Below, piece after piece: positions 8,063 to 16,054 of a DNA stretch of 64,000 nucleotides; position 1 is the first letter of the stretch, and every line of letters starts with the position of its first letter. Made by a program: the position numbers and the translations under genes. Under the pieces are notes generated by a model. It saw only the letters and a program-made list of their open reading frames with translations, was not told the origin of the DNA and did not search any database. The stretch is from Candidatus Leucobacter sulfamidivorax (GTDB lineage: Bacteria; Actinomycetota; Actinomycetes; Actinomycetales; Microbacteriaceae): contig QZLF01000003.1 of assembly GCA_016771945.1 (NCBI GenBank), positions 124,001 through 188,000 on the forward strand, in the 5' to 3' direction.

Positions 8063-9267
8063 CCGGCCTCCGCGGCTCCATACAGGTCCACGGTGGCGCG
8101 GGTGCGCTCCCGCACCCCGGCGTCGAACTCCGGGCTCTGGCAGACGCCCTGCGGCGCGTCCGAGGCGACCGAGCACCACTTGTACACGCCGTTCTGGGTG
8201 TTCGTGGCCGGCACCCAGGAGACGTCGTTCGTCACCCAGCTGCCGTCCGCCTGCTGGGCGAACTGCACCCGGGTCAGCAGGAACTCGTTGTTCACCTGAT
8301 TCTCGGGCGGGGCGCTCTCGCTGATGAGGTTGCCGGTGCCGAAGAGGATCCACTTGCCGTTGTGATTCTCGAGCGGCTGGATCGCGTGCGCGTGATGCTG
8401 GTAGACGAAGTCGAACAGTCCGCTGTCGAGCAGCTGGTACCCGAGCTCCGCCTGCCCCGGGGTCGGCTCGCTCCAGTACTCCTCGCCGATGTGCTGCACG
8501 CCGATCACGATGTCGGCGCCCGCGTCACGGGCCGCCTGCGCCTTCGCGATCGCGCGCTCGGGGTCGACCCGGGGCTCCTCGATGCGGAAGTCGACCTGCC
8601 AGTCGTATTCGGCGTTCAGGCCGTTCAGCGAGAACGTCGAGGTGATGACCGCGATCTTCACCCCGTTCGCCTCGACGATCAGCGGCACGTCCCGCTCGCC
8701 CTCCGCCCGGTAGGAGCCGGTGTGCGCGATGCCGACCCGGTCGAGGTTGTCGAGCGTGCGCAGCAGTCCCTCGGTGCCCTGATCGACGGTGTGGTTCGAG
8801 GCGGTGGTGCAGACGTCGAAGCCGATCGCCTTCGCGGCGTCGGCGAGCTCCGGCGGGGTGCTGAACGCGGGGTAGCCGAAGTACGGGCCGCCGACCGGGG
8901 CGAGCGGGGTCTCCATCTGGCAGATCGCGAGGTCGCTGCGGTCGAGATAGGGCTTGATCCCCTCGAGCAGCGGCACGAAGTCGAAGTTCTGCCCGGCCTC
9001 GTTGGTCGGGATCGCGTACGGCGTCCACAGCCCCTGGTGGAAGAGGAGATCGCCGCCGACCGCGACCGAGACGCAGTGGTCGGTCGGGCACGCGGGCCCG
9101 ACGCCCGGCTGCGGCTCGGGCGTGGGCTCGGGCGTCGGCGTCGGCGTCACGACCGGTTCGGGCGTCGGCTCCGGTTCCGCGTCCCCCGCGCACGCCGTCA
9201 GTCCCACCAGCACGGCGACCGCCGCGGCGCCGACGGTCGCGATCCGCTTCATTCCCGTTTTTCTCAT
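8032..9267 (-). CDS. CapA-family lipoprotein, metallophosphatase fold
   Basis: Secreted lipoprotein with a PGA_cap (CapA/PgsA) domain, a calcineurin-like metallophosphatase fold often linked to polyglutamate capsules or cell-surface polymers; substrate unknown. The N-terminus has a lipobox LTAC (about residues 23-26), then a Pro/Glu/Thr-rich linker (about 30-55). The catalytic-fold motifs VGGDLLFH (about 70), ASNHTVDQG (about 155), GVQHIGEEYW and FVYQHHAHAIQPLE are present. The start is ATG 9267 because TAGAAT (9279-9274) lies exactly 6 nt upstream, implying a leaderless mRNA. It is divergent from pstS. 411 residues. Confidence 0.85.
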   Translation of the reverse strand: MRKTGMKRIATVGAAAVAVLVGLTACAGDAEPEPTPEPVVTPTPTPEPTPEPQPGVGPACPTDHCVSVAVGGDLLFHQGLWTPYAIPTNEAGQNFDFVPLLEGIKPYLDRSDLAICQMETPLAPVGGPYFGYPAFSTPPELADAAKAIGFDVCTTASNHTVDQGTEGLLRTLDNLDRVGIAHTGSYRAEGERDVPLIVEANGVKIAVITSTFSLNGLNAEYDWQVDFRIEEPRVDPERAIAKAQAARDAGADIVIGVQHIGEEYWSEPTPGQAELGYQLLDSGLFDFVYQHHAHAIQPLENHNGKWILFGTGNLISESAPPENQVNNEFLLTRVQFAQQADGSWVTNDVSWVPATNTQNGVYKWCSVASDAPQGVCQSPEFDAGVRERTRATVDLYGAAEAGAREWLITQE

Positions 9268-9273
9268 ACGGCG

Positions 9274-9279
9274 ATTCTA
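9274..9279 (-). promoter_or_regulatory. -10 element of capA, leaderless
   Basis: TAGAAT on the minus strand, then 6 nt, then the ATG at 9267. Confidence 0.5.
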
Positions 9280-9363
9280 TGGCCGAGGCCGACGGGCACC
9301 GGCCGATCCGCGTCCGGCTCTCTCCGGGACCAGCGCCGATCCGTCGCCCGCCGACCCCGGCCG

Positions 9364-9391
9364 GTTCACCGACGTTCACCTCCCGTTCACC
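9364..9391 (+). promoter_or_regulatory. PHO box upstream of pstS (three repeats)
   Basis: GTTCACC occurs at 9364-9370, 9374-9380 and 9385-9391, with 10- and 11-bp periods, the arrangement expected for tandem PhoP binding. A TACCGT -10-like element follows at 9423-9428. This supports phosphate-starvation control of the pst operon. Confidence 0.75.
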
Positions 9392-9491
9392 CGCGGGCGA
9401 CGAACGCGCTACCTCGGCTCCGTACCGTGAAGCCTGTGGGCAACCGCCCTCAGTGAACGACTGGGAACAGAAGAAACGGACACCACTCGCA

Positions 9492-10601
9492 GTGAAGAAG
9501 ACCAACGCTTCGATCAAGGCAGCCGCAGTAGCCGGCATCGCCCTTCTCGCCCTCACCGCCTGCGCCTCGAACGAGTCGTCCGCCCCCGAGCAGACCGACG
9601 GCAACGGCGGCAGCGCCTCGACGCTCAGCGGCACCCTCTCGGGCGCCGGCGCCTCGTCGCAGGGCGCGGCCCAGGAAGCCTGGATCGCCGCCTTCCAGAC
9701 CGCGAACGCAGACGTCACCGTGAACTACGAGCCCAGCGGCTCGGGCGCGGGCCGCGAGACCTTCCAGCAGGGCGCCAGCGCCTTCGCCGGCAGCGACCGC
9801 GCCTTCAAGTCCGACGAGGTCGCGGCGGGCCCCTTCGAGAGCTGCGCCACCGACGACATCGTCGAGTTCCCGGCCTACATCTCGCCGATCGCGATCATCT
9901 TCAACATCGACGGCGTCGACGAGCTCAACATGGACGCCGACACCGTCGCGAAGATCTTCGCCGGCCAGATCACCCGGTGGAACGACCCGGCCATCGCCGA
10001 TCAGAATCCCGATGCGACGCTGCCCGACGCGACCATCTCCCCCGTGCACCGCTCCGACAAGTCGGGCACGACCGGCAACTTCACCGACTACCTCGCGGCC
10101 GCCGCCCCCTCGGTGTGGACCGCGGGCTCGGTCGAGGAGTGGCCGAGCGAGCTCGGCGGCGAGGGCGCGAACGGCACCTCGGGCGTCGTGGACGCGGTCA
10201 CCAACGGCACCGGCATGATCGGCTACGCCGACGCCTCGCGCGCGGGCGACCTCGGCACGGTGAAGATCAAGGTCGGCGACGAGTTCGTTGCCTACTCGCC
10301 CGAGGCGGCCGCCGCCATCGTCGACGCCTCCCCGCTCGAGCAGGGCCGCACCGATCACGACCTCGCGATCGAGCTCGACCGCACGAGCGATGCCGCGGGC
10401 GTCTACCCGATCGTGCTCGTGAGCTACCTCATCGGCTGCGAGCAGTACGCCGATCCGGCGAACGCCGAGCTGGTGAAGTCCTACTTCGGCTACATCGTGA
10501 GCGAGCAGGGACAGAACGACGCGGCGGAGGCCGCGGGCAGCGCCCCGATCTCGGCCGATCTGCGCGGCAAGATCGAGACCGCGATCGCGGCGATCAGCTG
10601 A
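9492..10601 (+). CDS. pstS: phosphate ABC transporter substrate-binding lipoprotein PstS
   Basis: Captures orthophosphate outside the membrane and delivers it to PstCA. The GTG start at 9492 gives a basic N-terminus, a hydrophobic stretch and the lipobox LTAC (about residues 21-24). The mature protein opens with a Ser/Gly-rich linker. Phosphate-binding motifs are visible: GAGASSQG (about 51-58), YEPSGSGAGRETF (about 80), AFAGSDRAF and HRSDKSGTTGNFTDYL (about 180-195). It is first in pstSCAB. A stable hairpin between pstS and pstC would allow extra pstS transcript. A tiny reading frame, GTG at 9436 to TGA, lies in the leader. 369 residues. Confidence 0.95.
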   Translation: MKKTNASIKAAAVAGIALLALTACASNESSAPEQTDGNGGSASTLSGTLSGAGASSQGAAQEAWIAAFQTANADVTVNYEPSGSGAGRETFQQGASAFAGSDRAFKSDEVAAGPFESCATDDIVEFPAYISPIAIIFNIDGVDELNMDADTVAKIFAGQITRWNDPAIADQNPDATLPDATISPVHRSDKSGTTGNFTDYLAAAAPSVWTAGSVEEWPSELGGEGANGTSGVVDAVTNGTGMIGYADASRAGDLGTVKIKVGDEFVAYSPEAAAAIVDASPLEQGRTDHDLAIELDRTSDAAGVYPIVLVSYLIGCEQYADPANAELVKSYFGYIVSEQGQNDAAEAAGSAPISADLRGKIETAIAAIS

Positions 10602-10606
10602 CCCGG

Positions 10607-10637
10607 GCGTGGGGCGGCCCCTCGGGCCGTCCCACGC
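10607..10637 (+). terminator. pstS-pstC intercistronic hairpin
   Basis: 14-bp stem (10607-10620 with 10624-10637, one G-T pair) and a 3-nt loop directly after the pstS stop. It has no T-run. It probably acts as a partial terminator or 3'-end stabiliser that raises PstS over the membrane subunits. Confidence 0.6.
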
Positions 10638-10691
10638 TCCCGTTCCCGCCGCAGCACCCAGTCCCGCCCCCGTCTCATCCCCGGAGCATCC

Positions 10692-11639
10692 GTGACCTCC
10701 ACCGCGAACACCGCGAAACCCTCCAAGCCCATCCTGAGCCTCGGCGACCGCGTCTTCTCGCGCTCCGCGGTGTTCGCCGGCAGCATGATCCTCGTCACCC
10801 TGGCGGCGGTCGCGATCTTCCTGATCGTGCAGAGCCTTCCGGCCTTCGTCGCCACGAACGAGACCGCCTCCCTGCTCCCGGGCAACTTCTGGGAGTACGT
10901 CTGGCCGCTGATCTTCGGCACGGTCTGGGCGGCGATCCTGGCGCTCATCATCTCGCTGCCGCTCGCGATCGGCATCGCCCTCTTCATCTCGCACTACGCC
11001 CCGCGCAAGGTCTCTGCGGTGCTCGGCTACATCGTCGACCTGCTCGCCGCCGTGCCGAGCGTCGTCTTTGGCCTCTGGGGCATCGGCGTGCTGGCCCCGG
11101 CCGCGCAGCCCGTCTTCGCCTGGCTGAACGAATACCTCGGCTGGTTCCCGCTCTTCGGCGGCGTCGTGTCGGGCACGGGCCGGACGATCCTCACCGCGGC
11201 CATCGTGCTGGGCGTCATGGTGCTGCCCATCATGACCGCGATCTGCCGCGAGGTCTTCCTGCAGGCCCCCGTGCTCCACGAGGAGGCGGCGCTCGCCCTC
11301 GGCGCGACGCGCTGGGAGATGATCCGCATGGCCGTGCTGCCCTTCGGCCGCCCGGGCATGGTGTCCGCCGCGATGCTCGGCCTCGGCCGCGCGCTCGGCG
11401 AGACGATGGCCGTGGCCATGGTGCTGTCGGCCACCGGCATCGTGAGCTTCCGCGTGCTCACGCAGGAGAACCCCTCGACCATCGCGGCGAACATCGCGCT
11501 CAAGTTCCCCGAGGCCTACGGCGAGAACATCAACGTGCTCATCGCGACCGGCCTCATCCTCTTCATCGTCACCTTCCTCGTCAACGCGCTCGCGCGCTGG
11601 ATCGTCAGCCGCCGCGCCGCCTTCTCCGGAGCGAACTGA
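10692..11639 (+). CDS. pstC: phosphate ABC transporter permease PstC
   Basis: Membrane subunit of the high-affinity phosphate importer. 315 residues with about six transmembrane helices, the first at about 28-50. The permease EAA loop is seen at about 195-215 (EEAALALGATRWEMIRMAVL). The stretch DLLAAVPSVVFGLWG (about 116-130) is characteristic of PstC. The reading frame can be opened at 10692 with a GTG codon just after the intercistronic hairpin. Its stop overlaps the pstA start by one base (TGATG), so the permeases are co-translated. Confidence 0.95.
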   Translation: MTSTANTAKPSKPILSLGDRVFSRSAVFAGSMILVTLAAVAIFLIVQSLPAFVATNETASLLPGNFWEYVWPLIFGTVWAAILALIISLPLAIGIALFISHYAPRKVSAVLGYIVDLLAAVPSVVFGLWGIGVLAPAAQPVFAWLNEYLGWFPLFGGVVSGTGRTILTAAIVLGVMVLPIMTAICREVFLQAPVLHEEAALALGATRWEMIRMAVLPFGRPGMVSAAMLGLGRALGETMAVAMVLSATGIVSFRVLTQENPSTIAANIALKFPEAYGENINVLIATGLILFIVTFLVNALARWIVSRRAAFSGAN

Positions 11640-12721
11640 TGTCAGTCCTCACCGTCCGCCCCGTCTCGGCCGGCTCCGGTCTCGCGGGCAACCGCCTCCC
11701 CCGCGGCACCGCGTGGATCGTGCTCGCCGCGAGCCTCGCGGTCTCGCTCGCGCTCTTCGGCCTTCTCGCCGCGGCGGAAAGCGCCGAGTTCAACCCGGTG
11801 GGCGCCGTGCTCGTCGGCGCGATCCTCTATCTCGTCGTGATCACCGGGCTCTCGGCGGCCGTCGAGGGTCGCCGCCGTGCCACGGACCGCTTCGTGACCG
11901 GCCTCGTCACGGGCGCCTTCCTCGTCGCGATGGTGCCGCTCGTCTCCCTCTCGATCACCGTCGTCACGAACGGCCTCGCCCGCTTCGACGCGGAGTTCTT
12001 CACCTCGTCGATGCGCAACGTCACGGGCGAGGGCGGCGGCGCGCTGCACGCGATGGTCGGCACGCTGCTCATCACCCTGGCCGCCACCATCATCTCGGTG
12101 CCGCTCGGTCTCCTCACCTCGATCTACCTGGTCGAGTACGGCCGCGGCCGCCTCGCGAAGATCATCACCTTCCTCGTCGACGTCATGACGGGCATCCCCT
12201 CGATCGTCGCGGGCCTCTTCGCCTACGCGGCCTTCGCGCTCATCTTCGGCCCGGGCGTGCGGATGGGCATCATCGGCGCGGTCTCGCTGTCGGTCCTGAT
12301 GATCCCCGTGGTGGTCCGCTCGAGCGAGGAGATGCTGCGGCTCGTGCCGAACGAGCTGCGAGAGGCCTCGTACGCCCTCGGCGTCGCGAAGTGGCTGACG
12401 ATCATGAAGGTGGTGCTGCCCACCTCGATCGCGGGCATCACGACGGGCATCATGCTCTCGATCTCCCGTGTCATCGGCGAGACCGCGCCGCTGCTCATCA
12501 CGGCCGGCTTCACCGCCTCGATGAACTACAACCTGTTCGCCGATCGCATGCAGTCGCTCCCGGTGTTCGTCTACACCCAGTACGCGAACCAGGGCAATCC
12601 CGCCTTCGCCTTCCTGGAGCGCGCCTGGGCCGCCGCCCTCGTGCTCATCCTCATCGTCATGGCGCTCAACCTCGTCGCCCGCATCGTGGCCAAGGTCTTC
12701 TCGCCGAAAACGGGACGGTAG
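11639..12721 (+). CDS. pstA: phosphate ABC transporter permease PstA
   Basis: Second permease subunit. 360 residues, somewhat long because of an N-terminal extension with two extra hydrophobic segments (about 24-45 and 52-73) ahead of the usual six-helix permease. The family segments MTGIPSIVAGLFAYA (about 182-196), VPNELREASYALGVAKW (EAA loop) and SRVIGETAPLLITAGFTASMN are intact. The start is ATG 11639, overlapping the pstC stop; the same frame is open upstream through pstS but that part is a shadow. The N-terminal extension is common in actinobacterial PstA. Confidence 0.95.
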   Translation: MSVLTVRPVSAGSGLAGNRLPRGTAWIVLAASLAVSLALFGLLAAAESAEFNPVGAVLVGAILYLVVITGLSAAVEGRRRATDRFVTGLVTGAFLVAMVPLVSLSITVVTNGLARFDAEFFTSSMRNVTGEGGGALHAMVGTLLITLAATIISVPLGLLTSIYLVEYGRGRLAKIITFLVDVMTGIPSIVAGLFAYAAFALIFGPGVRMGIIGAVSLSVLMIPVVVRSSEEMLRLVPNELREASYALGVAKWLTIMKVVLPTSIAGITTGIMLSISRVIGETAPLLITAGFTASMNYNLFADRMQSLPVFVYTQYANQGNPAFAFLERAWAAALVLILIVMALNLVARIVAKVFSPKTGR

Positions 12722-12817
12722 CGCTCAGGGCGACGCATCGCATCGCGCGCTACCGCGTCCCGCGAGCGCCCTCGCTCGCGGTCACCGATCTCACACACCA
12801 AGTAAGGAACTCCCCAC

Positions 12818-13597
12818 ATGTCGAAGCGCATCGAAGTCAACGAGCTGAACGTCTACTACGGCAACTTCCTCGCGGTCGAGGGCGTCTCGATGAACATCGA
12901 GCCCCGGAGCGTCACCGCTTTCATCGGCCCCTCGGGCTGCGGCAAGTCGACCTTCCTGCGCACGCTCAACCGGATGCACGAGGTGATCCCCGGCGCCCGG
13001 GTCGAGGGCGAGGTGCTGCTCGACGGCGACGACCTCTACGGAACCGGGGTCGATCCCGTGCTGGTGCGTCGTCAGGTGGGCATGGTCTTCCAGCGGCCCA
13101 ATCCCTTCCCCACCATGTCGATCCGTGAGAACGTGCTCGCCGGCGTGCGGCTGAACAACCGCCGCATCTCGAAGAGCGCCGCGGACGAGCTGGTCGAGCG
13201 CTCGCTCTCGGGCGCCAACCTGTGGAACGAGGTGAAGGATCGCCTCGACAAGCCCGGCTCGGGCCTCTCCGGCGGGCAGCAGCAGCGCCTGTGCATCGCC
13301 CGCGCGATCGCGGTCGAGCCCGAGGTGCTGCTCATGGACGAACCCTGCTCCGCGCTCGACCCGATCTCGACCCTCGCGATCGAGGACCTCATCGACCAGC
13401 TGAAGAAGGAGTTCACGATCGTGATCGTGACCCACAACATGCAGCAGGCCTCTCGCGTCTCGGATCGCACGGCCTTCTTCAACATCGCCGGCACGGGCAA
13501 GCCCGGCAAGCTCATCGAGTACGACGACACCTCGAAGATCTTCTCGACCCCGGCCGAGAAGTCGACCGAGGACTACGTCAGCGGTCGATTCGGGTAA
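12818..13597 (+). CDS. pstB: phosphate ABC transporter ATPase PstB
   Basis: Energises phosphate import. 259 residues. Walker [10 protein letters not shown] (about 36-44), signature [15 protein letters not shown] (about 149-163), Walker [15 protein letters not shown] (about 169-182) and the switch His in [14 protein letters not shown] are all present. ATG 12818 is preceded by AAGGA about 10 nt upstream. A 96-nt gap separates it from pstA. No phoU follows in this window, unlike many pst operons. Confidence 0.96.
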   Translation: MSKRIEVNELNVYYGNFLAVEGVSMNIEPRSVTAFIGPSGCGKSTFLRTLNRMHEVIPGARVEGEVLLDGDDLYGTGVDPVLVRRQVGMVFQRPNPFPTMSIRENVLAGVRLNNRRISKSAADELVERSLSGANLWNEVKDRLDKPGSGLSGGQQQRLCIARAIAVEPEVLLMDEPCSALDPISTLAIEDLIDQLKKEFTIVIVTHNMQQASRVSDRTAFFNIAGTGKPGKLIEYDDTSKIFSTPAEKSTEDYVSGRFG

Positions 13598-13616
13598 TCC
13601 CCCTCGCCCCCCTCTT

Positions 13617-13670
13617 CAGTTGTCACTTTGCTGCTCTATTCCGCGGTTTGGAGCATCGAAGTGACAACTG
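13617..13670. repeat. 12-bp inverted repeat after pstB
   Basis: CAGTTGTCACTT (13617-13628) and its exact complement AAGTGACAACTG (13659-13670) are separated by 30 nt. It could form a long-loop hairpin after pstB or be a dispersed palindromic element; there is no T-run. It lies 74 nt before the next gene. Confidence 0.6.
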
Positions 13671-13731
13671 TTCTGGGAGGGCGGCGCGTATCGCTCGGAG
13701 CCCCGACGACCGGAAATATATCGGCCCGGGA

Positions 13732-13737
13732 TAAGCT
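13732..13737 (+). promoter_or_regulatory. -10 element of the hydrolase operon, leaderless
   Basis: TAAGCT followed by 6 nt and the ATG at 13744. Confidence 0.4.
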
Positions 13738-13743
13738 GGCTGC

Positions 13744-14508
13744 ATGACCGAATTGCGGATCGACCACGAGCGCGTGTGCTGGACGGTCGACGGTCGCGCG
13801 GCCTCCGCCGACGAGGCCGTCCGAGCCCTCGCCTCGCGGCCGCTCGTACTGCTCATGCACGGCTTCGGCTCCTTCGAGGGCGACCTCGTCGAGCTCGCGC
13901 GCCTGCTGCCCGACGGCGTCGTCTGCGCCTCGCCGCGTGCGCCCCTCGTCGTTCCCCCGCCCGTCGTGAACGGCTTCGCCTGGTGGCCGCTGCGCTTCGG
14001 CCCTGACGGGCTCGTCGTGCACGACGAGCCGCCGACGGAGTTCGAGGGGTCCGGCCCCCACCTGGCCGCGGTCGCGCTGCTCGAGTGGCTCGACGCTCTG
14101 GACGCACGCGTCCGCGCGGCCGGCGATCCGGAGACGGGGCCGGGAACGGGCCTCGGCGACATCGTCCCCTTCGGCTTCTCGCAGGGCGGCTGCATGGCGA
14201 CCTCGCTCCTGCGGCTGCGCCCCGAGCGCTTCGTCTGCGCGGTGAACTGCTCGGGCTTCGTCGCACCCGGCGCCTGGGCCGGCGACGCAGAGCTCGCCGC
14301 GATCCGCCCCCCGATGTTCTGGGGCCGCGACCCCGCCGATCCCGTCATCGACGCCGCGCGCATCGCCTTGACCGCCGAATGGGCCCCGGCTCACACCGAG
14401 CTCGAGGCGCGCCTCTACCACGGGGTGGCGCACGGCATCGCCGCGCAGGAGGTCGCCGACATCTCGGCCTTCGTCGAGCGCTCGCTCGCCCGGGCGAACG
14501 GGCGCTGA
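13744..14508 (+). CDS. alpha/beta-hydrolase, phospholipase/carboxylesterase type
   Basis: Serine hydrolase of the phospholipase/carboxylesterase group, probably a cytosolic esterase; substrate unknown. 254 residues. The oxyanion region LLMHGFGSFEGDLVELA (about 36-52), nucleophile elbow GFSQGG (about 143-148), an Asp candidate in GRDPADPVID and the His of YHGVAHGI (about 224-231) complete the triad. It is the first gene of a hydrolase-GntR-nitrilase operon; the gap to the GntR gene is 4 nt. The mRNA is probably leaderless (TAAGCT 6 nt before the ATG). Confidence 0.82.
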   Translation: MTELRIDHERVCWTVDGRAASADEAVRALASRPLVLLMHGFGSFEGDLVELARLLPDGVVCASPRAPLVVPPPVVNGFAWWPLRFGPDGLVVHDEPPTEFEGSGPHLAAVALLEWLDALDARVRAAGDPETGPGTGLGDIVPFGFSQGGCMATSLLRLRPERFVCAVNCSGFVAPGAWAGDAELAAIRPPMFWGRDPADPVIDAARIALTAEWAPAHTELEARLYHGVAHGIAAQEVADISAFVERSLARANGR

Positions 14509-14512
14509 GGCG

Positions 14513-15214
14513 GTGGGACGCGTGCCCGAGCAGCCGATGCAGGATCGCCCCGCCCCGGGCAACAAGACGCAGCACGTCTACGACCACGTGATGGAGCGCA
14601 TCGTCGACGGCACCTTCGCCGCGGGCTCGGCGATCAACATCGGGGTGCTCGCCGAGGAGACGGGGGTGAGCCTCATCCCCACCCGGGAGGCGCTGCGCCG
14701 CCTCGAGTCGGAGGGGCTCATCGAGTTCGTCTTCCACCGCGGTGTGCGCGTGCGCGAGCTCGGCATCGAGGAGTACCGCGAGATCATGCAGACCGAGGCC
14801 GTGCTCGAGGGGCTCGCCGCCGGCATGTCGGCGGCGCTGCTCACCGCCGCCGACATCGCCCGCGCTCGCGCCGTGAACCGGCGCATGGACGACGCCTACC
14901 GCGCGGGGGATTTCCACGGCTACAACGAGGGCAGCCTCGAGTTCCACGGGATCCTGCGCGCGCCCTGCCCCAACCGGCACCTGCGCGACATGCTCGACCG
15001 CGGGCAGTCGCGCGTCGCCGCCGTGCGCGCCTCGGTCGTGGGATACCGCGGCACCCTCGCCGTGCGGTTGAGCGAGGAGCACGAGCACATGCTCGACCGC
15101 ATCGAGGCGGGGGCCCCGGCCGACGAGATCGAGGCGCTCATGCGCGCCCATCGCGAAGGCACGATCGCCGCCGATTCCGAGGGATTGCTGCGGAAGACAG
15201 GAGCATCGACATGA
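14513..15214 (+). CDS. GntR-family (FadR/FCD type) regulator
   Basis: Transcription factor with an N-terminal winged helix (about residues 15-85: HVYDHVMERIVDGTFAAG, VSLIPTREALRRLESEGLIE) and a C-terminal all-helical FCD ligand domain (about 95-225) carrying metal-ligand-type His residues in LEFHGIL and LSEEHEHMLDRI. It is encoded between a hydrolase and a nitrilase (ATGA overlap with the latter), so it probably controls this small catabolic operon. The start is GTG 14513; GTG 14522 or ATG 14537 are alternatives. 233 residues. Confidence 0.82.
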   Translation: MGRVPEQPMQDRPAPGNKTQHVYDHVMERIVDGTFAAGSAINIGVLAEETGVSLIPTREALRRLESEGLIEFVFHRGVRVRELGIEEYREIMQTEAVLEGLAAGMSAALLTAADIARARAVNRRMDDAYRAGDFHGYNEGSLEFHGILRAPCPNRHLRDMLDRGQSRVAAVRASVVGYRGTLAVRLSEEHEHMLDRIEAGAPADEIEALMRAHREGTIAADSEGLLRKTGAST

Positions 15215-16038
15215 CGCGAGTCGCACTCGTCCAGCTGGCGAGCCCCGACGAGGAGACCCAGGAGGAGCGCATCCTGCGGGCGGAGCGCACGATGCTCGAG
15301 CACCCCGGAGTCGACTTCTTCGTGCTGCCCGAGCTCTGGAGCGCGGGCTACTTCTCGTTCGACCGCTACGAACAGCTCGCGGAGCCGCTCGACGGCCCCA
15401 CCGTGCAGATGTGCCGCCGCGTCGCGCGAGAGCTCGGCGCCCACGTGCACGTCGGCAGCGTGATCGAACGCGATGCCGAGGGGCGCCTGCACAATACCGC
15501 GGTGCTCGTCGACGACAGGGGGCGGATCGCACAGGTCTACCGCAAGATCCATGTCTTCGGCTATCAGTCCCTCGAGTCCCGTCTGCTGACCCCGGGCACG
15601 ACGCTCGGCGTGGTCGATTCGCCGCTGGGCGCGCTCGGCAGCACGACCTGCTACGACCTGCGCTTCCCGGGGCTCTGGCAGCAGCTGAGCGTGCGCGGAG
15701 CCGAGACGGTGATCGTGCCGGCGGCCTGGCCGGCGGCACGCCGCGAGCACTGGCGCGTGCTCACCCAGGCGCGCGCGATCGAGCACCAGGTGTGGATCGT
15801 CGCGGTGAACTCCTGCGGCCCGCAGCGCGGCGTCGAACTCGGCGGGTACAGCCGCGTCGTGGACCCGTCGGGCCGTGTGATCGCCGAGTGCGGGGCCGAG
15901 GAGCAGGTGCTCGTGGTCGACGTCGATGCTGAGCGCGTCGCCGAGGTGCGCGCCGAGTTCCCGGTGATCGCGGACCGGCTGCAGGACTACGCCGGCATCT
16001 CCGCGGAGAACGGCGCGGAGCCGGGCGTTCGGCCCTGA
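15211..16038 (+). CDS. carbon-nitrogen hydrolase (nitrilase superfamily)
   Basis: Amidase/nitrilase-fold enzyme, omega-amidase or N-carbamoyl-amidase like, cleaving a non-peptide C-N bond. 275 residues, the normal single-domain length. The catalytic triad is visible: Glu in VLPELWSAG (about 40), Lys in VYRKIHVFGY (about 112) and Cys in GSTTCYDLRFP (about 149). The conserved late motif GGYSRVVDPSGRVIAE is present. It overlaps the GntR gene by 4 nt (ATGA) and ends the hydrolase-GntR-nitrilase operon. The exact substrate cannot be told. Confidence 0.86.
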   Translation: MTRVALVQLASPDEETQEERILRAERTMLEHPGVDFFVLPELWSAGYFSFDRYEQLAEPLDGPTVQMCRRVARELGAHVHVGSVIERDAEGRLHNTAVLVDDRGRIAQVYRKIHVFGYQSLESRLLTPGTTLGVVDSPLGALGSTTCYDLRFPGLWQQLSVRGAETVIVPAAWPAARREHWRVLTQARAIEHQVWIVAVNSCGPQRGVELGGYSRVVDPSGRVIAECGAEEQVLVVDVDAERVAEVRAEFPVIADRLQDYAGISAENGAEPGVRP

Positions 16039-16054
16039 GCCCCGCTGATCCCGC

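Noticed and set aside
10607-10637. Riboswitch between pstS and pstC
   Set aside because: A simple hairpin only; no conserved aptamer-like structure, and intercistronic hairpins are usual after pstS.
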